This document shows positions 36,899 through 45,554 of a DNA stretch of 64,000 nucleotides, one piece after another. Below the pieces are notes generated by a model, which saw only the letters and a program-made list of their open reading frames with translations, ran no database searches and was not told where the DNA came from. A program made the translations under genes and the position numbers. The stretch comes from Lineus longissimus (Eukaryota; Nemertea; Pilidiophora; Heteronemertea; Lineidae). The stretch covers positions 11,395,501 through 11,459,500 of the forward strand of contig NC_088323.1 in assembly GCF_910592395.1 (NCBI RefSeq), written 5' to 3'. Position 1 is the stretch's first letter, and every line of letters begins with the position of its first letter.

Positions 36899-37714
36899 AT
36901 GGAAGGACAGATATTTAACGTTAACTATGGTACTGTCAATGTTTATCAGTATCCTGTTAATCAGTATCCTGTTTATCAGTATCAACCAGTAGTTTCAGGG
37001 CCTACATTTAAATGTGTTAAGTGCGATGTAACAAAACCTGAAAGTGAATTTGGAAAGAACAGACGTAATAAACTACTTGATTACTGTAAAGAATGTGGTT
37101 CCACGTTAACCAAGGAATGTAATAAATGTTATGAAAATAAATTACTAAGTGATGGTGAATTCGGTAAAGATGGAAATAGAGGTAACTGTAGATCATGTTT
37201 TAATTCATATTACAAAAAGGATTACCTTGACCAAAATGGTAATAGAGACAGACACAAAATTAGGGTTGGTCTTAACCGCATTTCTAAGGGAGAGTGTACT
37301 CGAGCTCTGCTCTCAGGACGAAGTCCGACTGGTAATTCATCATTCAATCTAGGATGTACAGACAGTTTCTTCTCACAGTGGTTAGAGTACCAGAGGAGTC
37401 TATCTTTAATAGGACAAAGTCCCGAGAACAGAGTTCGAATAGTAGAAGAAGAGTTGGATCATGTCTTACCAATCAAGGAATTCAAAGATAAACCTGAACT
37501 GTGCTTTGCTTGGTTTAACATTCGAACAATGTCTAAAACACAAAACAGGCAGAAGAGTGCTACAGTAGACTTGAGTATTTTCAAAGAGCAATTGGACCGC
37601 TCATTTAACTTTATGGTCAATAAGCGTAATGAAAACTGGTTTGACTATCGAGACCAAAACGTGATAAACGAGTGGAGAAGGATAACAAACAAGTATTTTT
37701 GGGTTAACCCATAA
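36899..37714 (+). CDS. Zinc-ribbon HNH endonuclease-like protein with two DHE insertions
   Basis: A 271-residue protein. After a Tyr/Val/Gln-rich start come cysteine pairs C39-C42, C63-C66, C74-C77 and C97-C100, which look like zinc ribbons, then an HNH-type core: ELDHVLPIKEF (D187, H188), CFAWFNIRTMSKTQNRQKSA. This is the layout of HNH nucleases seen in other mobile elements. It follows the integrase by 35 bp. Compared with the Polinton B homologue it has two extra blocks of exactly ten residues (134-143 and about 171-180), each a DHE. Both lie between the zinc part and the catalytic core, so the enzyme may still work. Substrate is unknown. Confidence 0.85.
   Translation: MEGQIFNVNYGTVNVYQYPVNQYPVYQYQPVVSGPTFKCVKCDVTKPESEFGKNRRNKLLDYCKECGSTLTKECNKCYENKLLSDGEFGKDGNRGNCRSCFNSYYKKDYLDQNGNRDRHKIRVGLNRISKGECTRALLSGRSPTGNSSFNLGCTDSFFSQWLEYQRSLSLIGQSPENRVRIVEEELDHVLPIKEFKDKPELCFAWFNIRTMSKTQNRQKSATVDLSIFKEQLDRSFNFMVNKRNENWFDYRDQNVINEWRRITNKYFWVNP
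37301..37327 (+). repeat. DHE copy 3, in the HNH gene
   Basis: Canonical stems and TCA spacer. Target duplication ACT at 37298-37300 and 37328-37330. The Polinton B sequence has a single ACT at the matching place (empty site). Confidence 0.97.
37411..37437 (-). repeat. DHE copy 4, in the HNH gene
   Basis: Stems GGAC/GTCC and GAAC/GTTC, spacer CGA. Target duplication AAT at 37408-37410 and 37438-37440. Polinton B again shows the uninterrupted site. Confidence 0.97.
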
Positions 37715-37797
37715 TTTAACGATATCCTTCTACTTAATTAATTTTCATCTTTATCTTCATCTGAATAAATAATATTAATTTAATTTCTTCTGAATAA

Positions 37798-38067
37798 ATG
37801 AATAGAACTTGGGGTTACACAAAACGACCACGTAATTGGAAAGAAAGATTAGAACGTTTTCATAGAGAATTAGAGGCAGAAGTAGAGTCAAAGTTGGAGT
37901 CTGAGCCCGAAAAACCTTTAAAACCTCTTGGGCCTGCTATGGTCGAAAAACCTGCTATGGTCGAAAAACCTTTAAAATTTAATGTACTTAAAAAACCTGT
38001 AGTGTCTGCACGATCAACACTAAACACTAGAAATGACAGAACAACTGATTCTAGTTATTCCCACTAA
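37798..38067 (+). CDS. Small basic protein of unknown function
   Basis: An 89-residue frame starting TAAATGA. It is rich in Lys, Arg, Glu and Pro, with a short internal duplication (PAMVEKPAMVEKP). No domain is recognised. It may be a DNA-condensing or regulatory protein, but this is a guess from charge only. The next gene begins 4 bp after its stop. Confidence 0.5.
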   Translation: MNRTWGYTKRPRNWKERLERFHRELEAEVESKLESEPEKPLKPLGPAMVEKPAMVEKPLKFNVLKKPVVSARSTLNTRNDRTTDSSYSH

Positions 38068-38071
38068 TTAA

Positions 38072-38809
38072 ATGGATGGAGACAACAAGGTTTATCCAGA
38101 TTTAAGTAATTTAAACTCTGAAAGTCAATTAAACTATGAAAGGTCTGAAAAGCACACAGAAAGTAACCCTCAGGCTTTCAGACTACAACAAATATGTGAT
38201 GTTAAGAGTTTCTTAGAAAGCGAGATTGAATTTAGAAGAAAGATATTTTCAAAGTACAAAAAAGCATTTAGCGTAATTACTGGCATTAGTCATAGTCTTA
38301 ATTTTGTAAGCGTTGCGGCTGGCTCAGTTGGTGTGTCTGCACTGGCTGGTGTAATCACCGCACCAATAGGTTTTGCACTTGGTGGAGTGACCATTGGGAG
38401 CGCCATTATCTCCCCAGCATTAGCTGGTGTCATCACCGCACCGATAGGTTTAGCTTTGGGTGGTGTGACCATTGGTAGCGCCCTCTTTTCCTCATTTCTA
38501 AGTTGGCAGAAGAAAAGCATACTTAAGAAAATTGAAAAACATGAGAATATCAGAATGTTGGCAATTTCAAAACTGAACACAATCAATGATTTGGTCAGTA
38601 AAGCCTTAACCGATTCTCACATATCTACAGATGAGTTTACTTTGATTCTCAAGGAGAAGGAGAAATACATTTCGATGAAAAATGCCATTAGGAAAAAACA
38701 AAGGGAGGCAAGTTCAGCTGTTGATGTGGAATCTTTAAAGAAGACTTTTTTAGAAGAAGGAAAAAAGATAGCTCAGACAGAGATGCTAGAAAAACTAAAA
38801 GTTCAGTAA
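38072..38809 (+). CDS. Polinton glycine-rich membrane protein
   Basis: A 245-residue protein. A helical N-terminal half (FLESEIEFRRKIFSKYKKAF) leads to two hydrophobic glycine-rich segments (residues about 91-140) that are a near-exact internal duplication: GVITAPIGFALGGVTIGSA then GVITAPIGLALGGVTIGSA. The C-terminal half has KLNTINDLVSKALTDSHIST and a long charged helix. The part EKHENIRMLAISKLNTI is familiar from many invertebrate Polinton proteins. The look is of a membrane-inserting protein. Function unknown. Two DHEs in tandem follow 11-13 bp after the stop. Confidence 0.75.
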   Translation: MDGDNKVYPDLSNLNSESQLNYERSEKHTESNPQAFRLQQICDVKSFLESEIEFRRKIFSKYKKAFSVITGISHSLNFVSVAAGSVGVSALAGVITAPIGFALGGVTIGSAIISPALAGVITAPIGLALGGVTIGSALFSSFLSWQKKSILKKIEKHENIRMLAISKLNTINDLVSKALTDSHISTDEFTLILKEKEKYISMKNAIRKKQREASSAVDVESLKKTFLEEGKKIAQTEMLEKLKVQ

Positions 38810-38822
38810 ATCAAACAGGACT

Positions 38823-38849
38823 CGAGCTATGCTCTCAGGACGAAGTCTG
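38823..38849 (+). repeat. DHE copy 5, tandem with copy 6
   Basis: Stem 2 is GGAC/GTCT (one wobble). ACT stands at 38820-38822 and 38850-38852. Non-coding position just after the membrane protein gene. Confidence 0.95.
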
Positions 38850-38852
38850 ACT

Positions 38853-38879
38853 AGGACAAAGTCCCGAGAACAAAGTTCG
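38853..38879 (-). repeat. DHE copy 6, tandem with copy 5
   Basis: Opposite orientation to copy 5, spacer CGA, loops AAA. ACT again follows (38880-38882), so the order is ACT, copy, ACT, copy, ACT. Confidence 0.95.
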
Positions 38880-38998
38880 ACTAAATAGTCATAATCCTAA
38901 TGTGGTGTATCACTATCACTATCACCATGACTTCGGTGTTAGGGGTGAATTTCCGCCAGTGCCACTACCATCAGCGCCACCATATTCATTAGTTTAAT

Positions 38999-39041
38999 CG
39001 AGCTATGCTCTCAGGACGAAGTCCGACTCAAGCGAAGTTTG
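38999..39041 (+). repeat. DHE copy 7 with an attached half copy at the PolB end
   Basis: A full 27-bp copy (38999-39025) is followed by ACT and a 13-bp half copy with AAGC-GAA-GTTT. AAT flanks the whole block (38996-38998 and 39042-39044). The PolB stop codon lies at the junction of copy and half copy. Confidence 0.8.
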
Positions 39042-42000
39042 AATCGCTGTAATCTATGTAGCCTTCATAATACATTCCAAATGGTAACGTTCTTATTCCA
39101 TCTTCAAGTATGAACCTCTTATCATCAAAAGGACTGAGGCTTTTTTTGTCAACTTCTTCCAAATAGATTTGGTGTTTATCTGATCTTAAGTGTCTCATCT
39201 TGTGGTAAAATGACATACTCTTTTTAAGACAATCAACATAGTCATCAAATGAGATATCTCTCTTTACTACATTCTTGGCAATACCCTTTAATTTCTTAGA
39301 ATCGTAATCTTTTGTCCTGTAAGCATACATCTTACTTCTCAGGGCAATGAATTCAGTCATCTCGACTCCTCCTAACTCATCCTTGAAATAACCTGGCACC
39401 TTCTTCTTACTGGTGTCATAGAGTGGATGATCTTTTGGATAATTACTGAAGTCAAAATAGTGTTTCAACTCCTTTAAGTCTTTAGTTAAGTCATCAGTAT
39501 TAATGTTAAGTACAAAGGAATCTGTATAAAGTACTGAAGCTCCTATGTAGATTGGTTTGTTGAATTTCATTGATGTTTTCCTCATGCTAATAGCAGCATT
39601 CTGTTCGTCAAATACGCATATCGATGAAAACCTGGGATTGGCCATTACACTCCTGGCTCTCTCCCCGTCCGTTACCAATTCTATTTCCACACTGTTCCTT
39701 ACATTCTCACAAGTCTTTCCATAGAAAGCATTATTCATGAGCTTGAAATAGTCTTTCTCAAAATCAGTCTTAGAATCCATACGTCTTTTAGTATTAAAAT
39801 CAATGTATGGTGCTAACCACTTTGATTGTTTAAAACATATCACTGAATGAACCCTCTTAAGTACCATTCCGTGCTTGAGGTAAAATTGTAGCATTCTGTA
39901 ATGCACTATGTAATTAGTTTTATCCTTTTGTGTTAGTATTAGTTTTTCTACATTTGATCTTTTTTCATCGCCCAGTAACTCTCTCTGGTAAGGACTTAAT
40001 TCATCATCTTCAATAAAGAGAGATTCGGGACAGAATGGAAAGTTCCTTGACTTAAATTTAATATTTTCTGGATACTCCAAATCCACCTCTAAGAAGTAGC
40101 CTACTTCACTATCACTTGGAATTGCCATAATCTGCTCTTTACTGATAACATTCATGTTAAGTCGGACTTCGTCCTGAGAGCATAGCTCGAGTGGATCAAT
40201 ATCTATCATTTCAAAACTACCATAGGGTTGAGGTTCCATCATGGACCAGCCATAGAGATTGTTTGCGTCTATGTAGAGTAGTTTGTGGTGTTCATCTGCC
40301 TTGTTATGTCTTGTTCCCATAACACCCGAAATTCCACCTCGTATTGCTTTCTCAAAAGTAAGTAAGATGTTGGTATCAGTCAGTAGTTCTAGGTTTATTC
40401 CTGTGTACTTCAAACCAGCTTGCCAGGTTAGGCCTGGTGCCGAGTAACAGTGACATGGATCTATCTGAAAATAGTTCAAATTGACATCCCTGAATTTCTC
40501 AAATAAATCAGCTAAAAGGATCACATCAGTTTTGAGGTAGAGGTCAATGAACTCACCGTGATTCCTGATCTTGAAATGATCCCATATTACCTTAGCCTCA
40601 TCATAGGCAGAATCAAGTGCCATTTCATTTTTCAATTCGTCAAAAAACATAGTCTTTTCTAGGTAAGTGACATTGTAGCTTTCATGTGATTTGTAAAAAG
40701 AGTAAGGTACTGAACCCTTCTTCCTCAATAGTTTAAAATCAATGGTATTTGGGAAATTCTGTCTCGTAATTTTAAAGTCATCATCCAGCATTGATTTGGT
40801 TATGTTGTCTAAACTGGACTGCATGAATCTGTACGAGTCCAAAAACCTGAAACAACCGAACTGAAATGAGATGTATTCATCTGCTGTTTTGGCAAGTAAT
40901 TTCAGTTTCTTGTACTTCGGTAGTTTAGTCATTAAGTCTTTGATAAACAGGTGTGAATCATAATTACTAAGATTGTGAAAAAATACTGGAACGAACATGG
41001 CTTTATTTTCATTCAAATTGAATGAGCTGTGAGCAGCACCTCGATATCTACCACTGTAGTGATCGTGATCCTTGACCTTGTCATACCCTAAAGGTTGATT
41101 ACAGTAATAACATTGTGTTTCTAATTGATATTTCTGCCAGTCGGACTTCGTCATTGTTAGAGGAAAGTTACAGTTCAATAAATTAGAGAATTGTTCTTCC
41201 AGCCTGATTAACCAGTTACAGAACACATCTACAACATCAGCACCCCTGTGAGACACATACTGGCTACTGTAAAGTTGTGGGTAGTCTGAGTGAACATAAA
41301 CACCAACAGCTGATGCATGTTGTTTGAATAGTTTTTTAGTGGTAACAGTGGTATCTGTCTGAGGACGAAGTCCGGCTCGAGCTCTGCTCTGAGTTGTGTT
41401 ATCATTGACTGTTGTGCTTATCGCTTCGAAATCAGCATAGATTACAAAGGGAACTCTATTTTTAAATGAGTGTTTTTCAAATTTAAGCTGTGACCATTTA
41501 CTGTTAGGTGGAGGCAGACTAATCTTACAGTAATCGTGTTCTCCACATTTCTTTTTATGATTGTCTAGTGTAGACTTCCTGTAAAAGTAATTCATGCATC
41601 TCCTGCAAAGATACACTGTATGAGCGAGTGACCTGAAGAAAAGATTGATGTCTCTTATGTACATGAAATGGTCCTTGAAATAGAGCAGATCAATGACATC
41701 ATCATCGTCATAATTCTTGGACAGGTAGAGAGGTTCTAGTTTTGCGGCATAAATGCTTTTAGCCCATTCGTTCTCTAACTTGAACACATTAATTTTGAGA
41801 TTATTATCACTCTCTATCTTAGGGATATCCTTTTGAATACATACAGGAAATGAGTCTATTTGTACTCCGTACTGAGAGCAGAGCTCGATTTTGATATCAG
41901 TAGTTTTCGAACTCTGTTCTCGTGACGAAGTCATTTCTAGCATATCAGTAGTGATATTGAATGTACTCTCGAGCTCTGCTCTCAGGACGAAGTCCGTCTC

Positions 42001-42750
42001 AGGATTTTCTTTTAGATATTTAGCGGCCAATAAAGACCAGAGAAAACATTTATTGTCATTCGACTCCACATTGATTACAGCTTTTGTTTTAAATGGTAAT
42101 TTAGTGTAATGACCACCTTTACACCTCTTGTAAGAACAGATGGTCATGTTACAAGACTCTATTTTGTTCAGTGTAAGTCCAGACCCTTGAAAGTACCTTT
42201 CCTCAATCTGTGTCTTAATGTAGTTTAACTGGTTGGTTATGGCATAAATTGCCTGGTTCCTTGAAATTATGCTTTCCATTGGAGACTGTATGGGGTGTGT
42301 CGAACTTTGTTCTCGGGACTTTGTCCCAGTCGAGCTATGCTCTCTGGACGTAGTCCGGGTTACACTTTCACCTTGATGATAAAACTGAGCAAATACTGAT
42401 ATGCTTATTTCGTGATGGTAATCATTGAGTTGAAATAATACCTCCTCTAATTTCTCTCTGTATTCATACACTTGTTTAGCTTCTCTGTCAATCTTCAAAC
42501 TAATGGTGACTACAGGCTTGCCAAATTGTTTTACTATTTCTACTCCACTCACTTTCTTTATGCCATCTAGCTCATTTTCCTCAAATGCAAGTTTCTTATC
42601 CATACTTTTAGTGATCAGTGATTGGGCTCGGGGTTGAGCAATAGGGACATAATCCGGATTTAATTTGGTCAGGTGACCTTTGGTTCTCCTATTGTATGAT
42701 ATGTACTTGTCACATGTAGTGCAAAGTATTTTCTGATTCGTATCAGTCAT
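39028..42750 (-). CDS. POLB: Protein-primed family B DNA polymerase
   Basis: Replicates the linear element DNA. At 1240 residues it is complete. An N-terminal CTTC knuckle and a conserved NKCFLWSLLAAKYL block precede a C2H2 finger (CRRCMNYF...HKKKC). The exonuclease motifs are YADFEAIS (near 435), FHNLSNYDSHLF (near 595) and YLKTDVILLADLF (near 740), with an embedded endonuclease-VII-like CYYCNQPL...DHDHYSGRYRG block (near 545-575). The polymerase motifs are DANNLYGWSMMEPQPYG (near 830), KLMNNAFYGKTCENVR (near 1005) and LYTDSFVLNI (near 1075). Six or seven DHEs are inserted in frame (near residues 131-150, 251-297, 453-463, 854-862), all outside catalytic motifs. The start ATG follows AGAA. 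The C-terminus is set by a DHE junction. Confidence 0.97.
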   Translation of the reverse strand: MTDTNQKILCTTCDKYISYNRRTKGHLTKLNPDYVPIAQPRAQSLITKSMDKKLAFEENELDGIKKVSGVEIVKQFGKPVVTISLKIDREAKQVYEYREKLEEVLFQLNDYHHEISISVFAQFYHQGESVTRTTSREHSSTGTKSREQSSTHPIQSPMESIISRNQAIYAITNQLNYIKTQIEERYFQGSGLTLNKIESCNMTICSYKRCKGGHYTKLPFKTKAVINVESNDNKCFLWSLLAAKYLKENPETDFVLRAELESTFNITTDMLEMTSSREQSSKTTDIKIELCSQYGVQIDSFPVCIQKDIPKIESDNNLKINVFKLENEWAKSIYAAKLEPLYLSKNYDDDDVIDLLYFKDHFMYIRDINLFFRSLAHTVYLCRRCMNYFYRKSTLDNHKKKCGEHDYCKISLPPPNSKWSQLKFEKHSFKNRVPFVIYADFEAISTTVNDNTTQSRARAGLRPQTDTTVTTKKLFKQHASAVGVYVHSDYPQLYSSQYVSHRGADVVDVFCNWLIRLEEQFSNLLNCNFPLTMTKSDWQKYQLETQCYYCNQPLGYDKVKDHDHYSGRYRGAAHSSFNLNENKAMFVPVFFHNLSNYDSHLFIKDLMTKLPKYKKLKLLAKTADEYISFQFGCFRFLDSYRFMQSSLDNITKSMLDDDFKITRQNFPNTIDFKLLRKKGSVPYSFYKSHESYNVTYLEKTMFFDELKNEMALDSAYDEAKVIWDHFKIRNHGEFIDLYLKTDVILLADLFEKFRDVNLNYFQIDPCHCYSAPGLTWQAGLKYTGINLELLTDTNILLTFEKAIRGGISGVMGTRHNKADEHHKLLYIDANNLYGWSMMEPQPYGSFEMIDIDPLELCSQDEVRLNMNVISKEQIMAIPSDSEVGYFLEVDLEYPENIKFKSRNFPFCPESLFIEDDELSPYQRELLGDEKRSNVEKLILTQKDKTNYIVHYRMLQFYLKHGMVLKRVHSVICFKQSKWLAPYIDFNTKRRMDSKTDFEKDYFKLMNNAFYGKTCENVRNSVEIELVTDGERARSVMANPRFSSICVFDEQNAAISMRKTSMKFNKPIYIGASVLYTDSFVLNINTDDLTKDLKELKHYFDFSNYPKDHPLYDTSKKKVPGYFKDELGGVEMTEFIALRSKMYAYRTKDYDSKKLKGIAKNVVKRDISFDDYVDCLKKSMSFYHKMRHLRSDKHQIYLEEVDKKSLSPFDDKRFILEDGIRTLPFGMYYEGYIDYSDSNFA
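40163..40189 (-). repeat. DHE copy 8, in PolB
   Basis: Canonical, sense to the gene, read as ELCSQDEVR. Target duplication AGT on both sides (40160-40162, 40190-40192). Confidence 0.97.
41361..41392. repeat. DHE copy 9, circularly permuted
   Basis: The GGAC/GTCC hairpin (41363-41373) comes before the GAGC/GCTC hairpin (41379-41389), with G, GCT, C between them. This equals the junction of two tandem copies around a GCT duplication with both outer halves lost. Confidence 0.85.
41861..41887 (-). repeat. DHE copy 10, in PolB, diverged but still paired
   Basis: Stem 2 has become GTAC/GTAC, still fully paired. Target duplication ATT (41858-41860 and 41888-41890). It encodes ELCSQYGVQ. Confidence 0.9.
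41908..41934 (+). repeat. DHE copy 11, in PolB
   Basis: Stems GAAC/GTTC and TGAC/GTCA. Read antisense, the spacer is the codon CGA in place of TGA. The flanks are T-rich and the duplication is unclear. Confidence 0.9.
41970..41996 (+). repeat. DHE copy 12, in PolB
   Basis: Canonical, antisense to the gene, read as DFVLRAELE. Target duplication TCT (41967-41969, 41997-41999). Confidence 0.97.
42301..42357 (+). repeat. DHE copies 13 and 14, tandem in PolB
   Basis: Copies at 42301-42327 and 42331-42357, separated by AGT and flanked by TGT and GGT. Both are antisense to the gene in the one frame where a TGA spacer would be a stop. Their spacers read CGA and AGA on the coding strand. Confidence 0.93.
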
Positions 42751-43707
42751 TTCTATTTTGTTAGATTAAAATTTATTAAATTCAATAAATCTCTTGAATT
42801 AAATAGAAATGGACTTCATAATCAGTGAACAAGAATGTAATGAAGCCAAATTTGAGTACTACTTAACAGACCAATTAGACATAAAATCCATTACTTTGAA
42901 ATCGATAACCTTTTACAATTCATGGTGGACAGGTGATTTTCTACCAGAGTGAGTAAGGATTTTCTCATTTCTAGTCGAAATAACCAGAATTACAACAAAT
43001 GAGCCCTTAGATAAACAATTATGGTGTATGGATGAATTTAGGACATTATTTGCTCCTGGACTTGAAACAGATACACTTGAAAAGGAAGTCATGAACATTT
43101 GCGAACGGCATTTGGAAAATGAATCTACCACAACTAAAGACACCATTACTAAATACACATTTCCATACTCTCGACATTTTAGTTTAAGTGAGTTTTGTGA
43201 GGTATGGCAAAAATACATAAAAGAAATTGGAATTAACCATGTGAAAATTTACTGTGATAACAATAATTACATAACCCTTGAACTTACAGAGGACAAATAC
43301 TTTTACTTTAATAACAGATTTTATGCTATTGTAAATGATACACCAGCTGGCAAAACATTATCCACGCACATTGCCTTTGTGGTAAATGAATGGTTCGGCT
43401 TTAAACAAACTGAATTCACCAAGAAAGGAAAATACTACTCCATAAGACCACTCAACTTTTACAGGAAATATCTATTCCTGCAAGCTAATTTGGTTGACAA
43501 AGCTAAGACCCTCTACAACAATAAACCATCTAACATTTTCTGCATCATACCTGTAGAAGATGGTGACCAAATAAAAATGCAGCGATACGAACCGAATTGT
43601 AAGAAAACGATAAATAAGTGTACTAATCACATAAAATTTGAAATCACTGATGAGAATGGTAAGCTAGTTAATTTCAGAGGAACAGAGGTTTCTTTAGAGT
43701 TAAGAAT

Positions 43708-43734
43708 CGAGCTATGCTCTCAGGACGAAGTCCG
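43708..43734 (+). repeat. DHE copy 15, in the second penton-like gene
   Basis: Canonical, read as ELCSQDEVR. Target duplication AAT (43705-43707, 43735-43737). Confidence 0.97.
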
Positions 43735-43776
43735 AATAGAGTTAAACTCTTGTGGTGAAGACAAGCACCTCGGATT

Positions 43777-43803
43777 CGAGCTCTGCTCTCAGGACGAAGT
43801 CCG
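43777..43803 (+). repeat. DHE copy 16, in the second penton-like gene
   Basis: Canonical, same frame as copy 15. The flanks ATT and ACC do not match, so the duplication is lost or the copy arose by recombination with a neighbour. Confidence 0.93.
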
Positions 43804-43919
43804 ACCACCTGATGAGATCATTCCATTAAAGGAATAGTACATTTCTTCTCTTTAACTACAGGTTTAACAAGAGGGCTAATTGACCCCTTCCTGAGTGATC
43901 CCTTCATGACTGCTTCATT

Positions 43920-43946
43920 CGGACTTTGTCCTGAGAGCATAGCTCG
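43920..43946 (-). repeat. DHE copy 17
   Basis: Loop of stem 2 is TTT. Read as RAMLSGQSP. Target duplication ATT (43917-43919, 43947-43949). Confidence 0.97.
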
Positions 43947-44182
43947 ATTCAAGCCTGATCGCTGCTCTTTACTTACTTTTTTAGGAAGTTTCTTAAACAT
44001 GATAAATGCTGCTAAAATAATTGCACCTAAACCTACATAGACATAGGTATTACTGGTAGATTCACGCAGTGATACATCAGTATTTTGAGATTGTGGTTCT
44101 TCTTCCTCTACTTCTTCTTCCTCCTTTTCCACAACTCTGTTGTTTGGGGAGGAGTACTGTACTTTAAATGTCGTCTTATCCT

Positions 44183-44237
44183 TTTTAGCTCACCTCTTAG
44201 CAGAGGTGAGCTTATCCTATACCGTGGCGTCCGTCGT

Positions 44238-44305
<68 letters not shown>

Positions 44306-45345
44306 CGTCGTCCGTTAGCAGGGCACGTTTCGTAACTGTTAGAGCTATTGAGTTGAAACTTGGTACACATGTACCCTTATGTAATGACACCTTGGAGACC
44401 AAGTTTCGGTCCGATTCGTTTCATGGTTTGGCCACCAGGGGGCCAAACGTTAAAAGTGAAAATATGCAATATCTCCCTTAATAGTAGTCGGGAAATTTTG
44501 AAAAAAATATGGTAGGTACTTCTAGCAAAGGTGCATCATATATCCTCCGGGTTTTTGATTTGACCTCCTTTTCAAGGTCACAGAGGTCAAATGGTGTAAA
44601 TTGGCCATTAGGATGTAACGATGGCACATTTCTAAACTGCAATGACTATTGATACCAAATTTGGTACACATTTACCCATTAGTCAGGTGATCTCAGGGAC
44701 CAAAGTTTGGTCCAATATGATTCACCACTTGACCACCAGGGGGCAAAAATCCAAAAACCTTAAAGATGTGATTATTCCTTAACATCTTGCCCGATTGCCA
44801 CCAATTTGATATCATGGGCACATCTAACCACCATACAGTTTATGTCACACAGGTTTTTAATTTGACCTTCTTGTCAAGGTCACAGAGGTCAAATGGCGTA
44901 AATTCGCCGTCAGGCCGTAACTATGGCACGTTTCTAAACTGCAATGACTATTGATCACAAATTAAGTACACATGTACCCCTTGGTCAGGTGATCTCAGGT
45001 ACCGAAGTTTGGTGCGATCTGATTTGCCGTTTGGCCTCCAGGGAGGGGGCCAAATCCTAAATTCTTCAAAATGCCATTATTCCTAGTAATGACTTGCCCG
45101 ATTGGCACCAATTTTATATCATAGGTACATCTAATTCTAACAACCATTCAATGTGTCACCCGGGTCTTCTTTGATTTGACCTACTTTTCAAGGTCACAGA
45201 GGTCGAATGTACTGTAAATTGGCCATTTTGGGGAAATTGTAATTGCTTGGACCTACATCAAACCTAACACTACATGACACAATATCATGCTCTTTATCCA
45301 TCTTTCCTCCACATGAGGTGAGCGCAATGGCCCTGGCCATTTCAT
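44183..45345 (+). mobile_element. AGCTCACCT-family element, full copy (1163 bp)
   Basis: Flanked by TTATCCT at 44176-44182 and 45346-45352. It begins TTTTAGCTCACCTCTTAGC and ends GAGGTGAGCGCAATGGCC then CTGGCCATTTCAT. Inside are a (GTC)n tract (about 44238-44305) and three modules of about 290 bp with CAAGGTCACAGAGGTCAAA. No protein. The duplication length (7, or 8 with one mismatch) would fit hAT-like transposition, but the ends are not typical, so the class is open. Confidence 0.85.
44238..44305. repeat. GTC trinucleotide microsatellite
   Basis: A pure GTC run of more than 20 units. Long Ser or Arg open frames across it are artefacts. Confidence 0.97.
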
Positions 45346-45486
45346 TTATCCTCTTAAATTCCTGAGATCTTCTACCCAGTTCTCTAGACCATGCTAATTG
45401 TTTCTCTGATCGAGGTTTCTTAGACACTGAAACTTTAGTAGTATCAGTTACAGTTTCAAGTTCCATTTATCTTGGCCGAATAAATT

Positions 45487-45513
45487 CGAACTATGATCTC
45501 ATGACCAGGTTAA
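45487..45513 (+). repeat. DHE copy 18, decayed
   Basis: GAAC-TAT-GATC, TCA, TGAC-CAG-GTTA: the layout and length are kept but each stem has one mismatch. It lies between two genes, where there is no coding constraint. Confidence 0.55.
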
Positions 45514-45554
45514 TTTAGTCTTCTTTATCATCACTATCTGTGATATCTAGACTT

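Larger units (their letters stand above)
42809..43837 (+). pseudogene. Second penton-like protein, interrupted by a stop codon
   Basis: The frame opens at ATG 42809 (after AGAA) with MDFIISEQECNEAKFEYYLTD and meets TGA at 42950-42952. After that it is open to 43837, with ATG 43028 as a possible later start. The early part (LDIKSITLKSITFYNSWW) and the last part (CTNHIKFEITDENGKLVNFR then GTEVSLELRIE) look like the first and last strands of penton-like single-jelly-roll proteins. A readthrough or a simple dead gene is possible. Two DHEs lie near the C-terminus. The tail overlaps the next, convergent gene by 20 bp. Confidence 0.65.
43818..45466 (-). pseudogene. Polinton basic/acidic single-membrane-span protein, split by a repeat element
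   Basis: The N-terminal part (45466-45353) has a Lys/Arg-rich helix KKPRSEKQLAWSRELGRRSQ. The C-terminal part (44175-43818) has an acidic Glu run, a membrane span (YVYVGLGAIILAAFIMF) and a basic tail with DHE copy 17. Between them lies a 1163-bp element with a 7-bp duplication. The two parts are not in the same frame even after removing the element, so either a second indel exists or these are two genes. Basic head plus C-terminal span is seen in other Polinton small proteins. Function unknown. Confidence 0.5.

Noticed and set aside
41143-41157. GACGAAGTCCGAC word in PolB as a further double-hairpin copy
   Set aside because: Only one weak arm is present, no second hairpin or duplication, and the residues (MTKSDWQ) fit a normal PolB position.
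44085-44481. Long Ser- and Arg-rich open frames
   Set aside because: They translate the GTC microsatellite.
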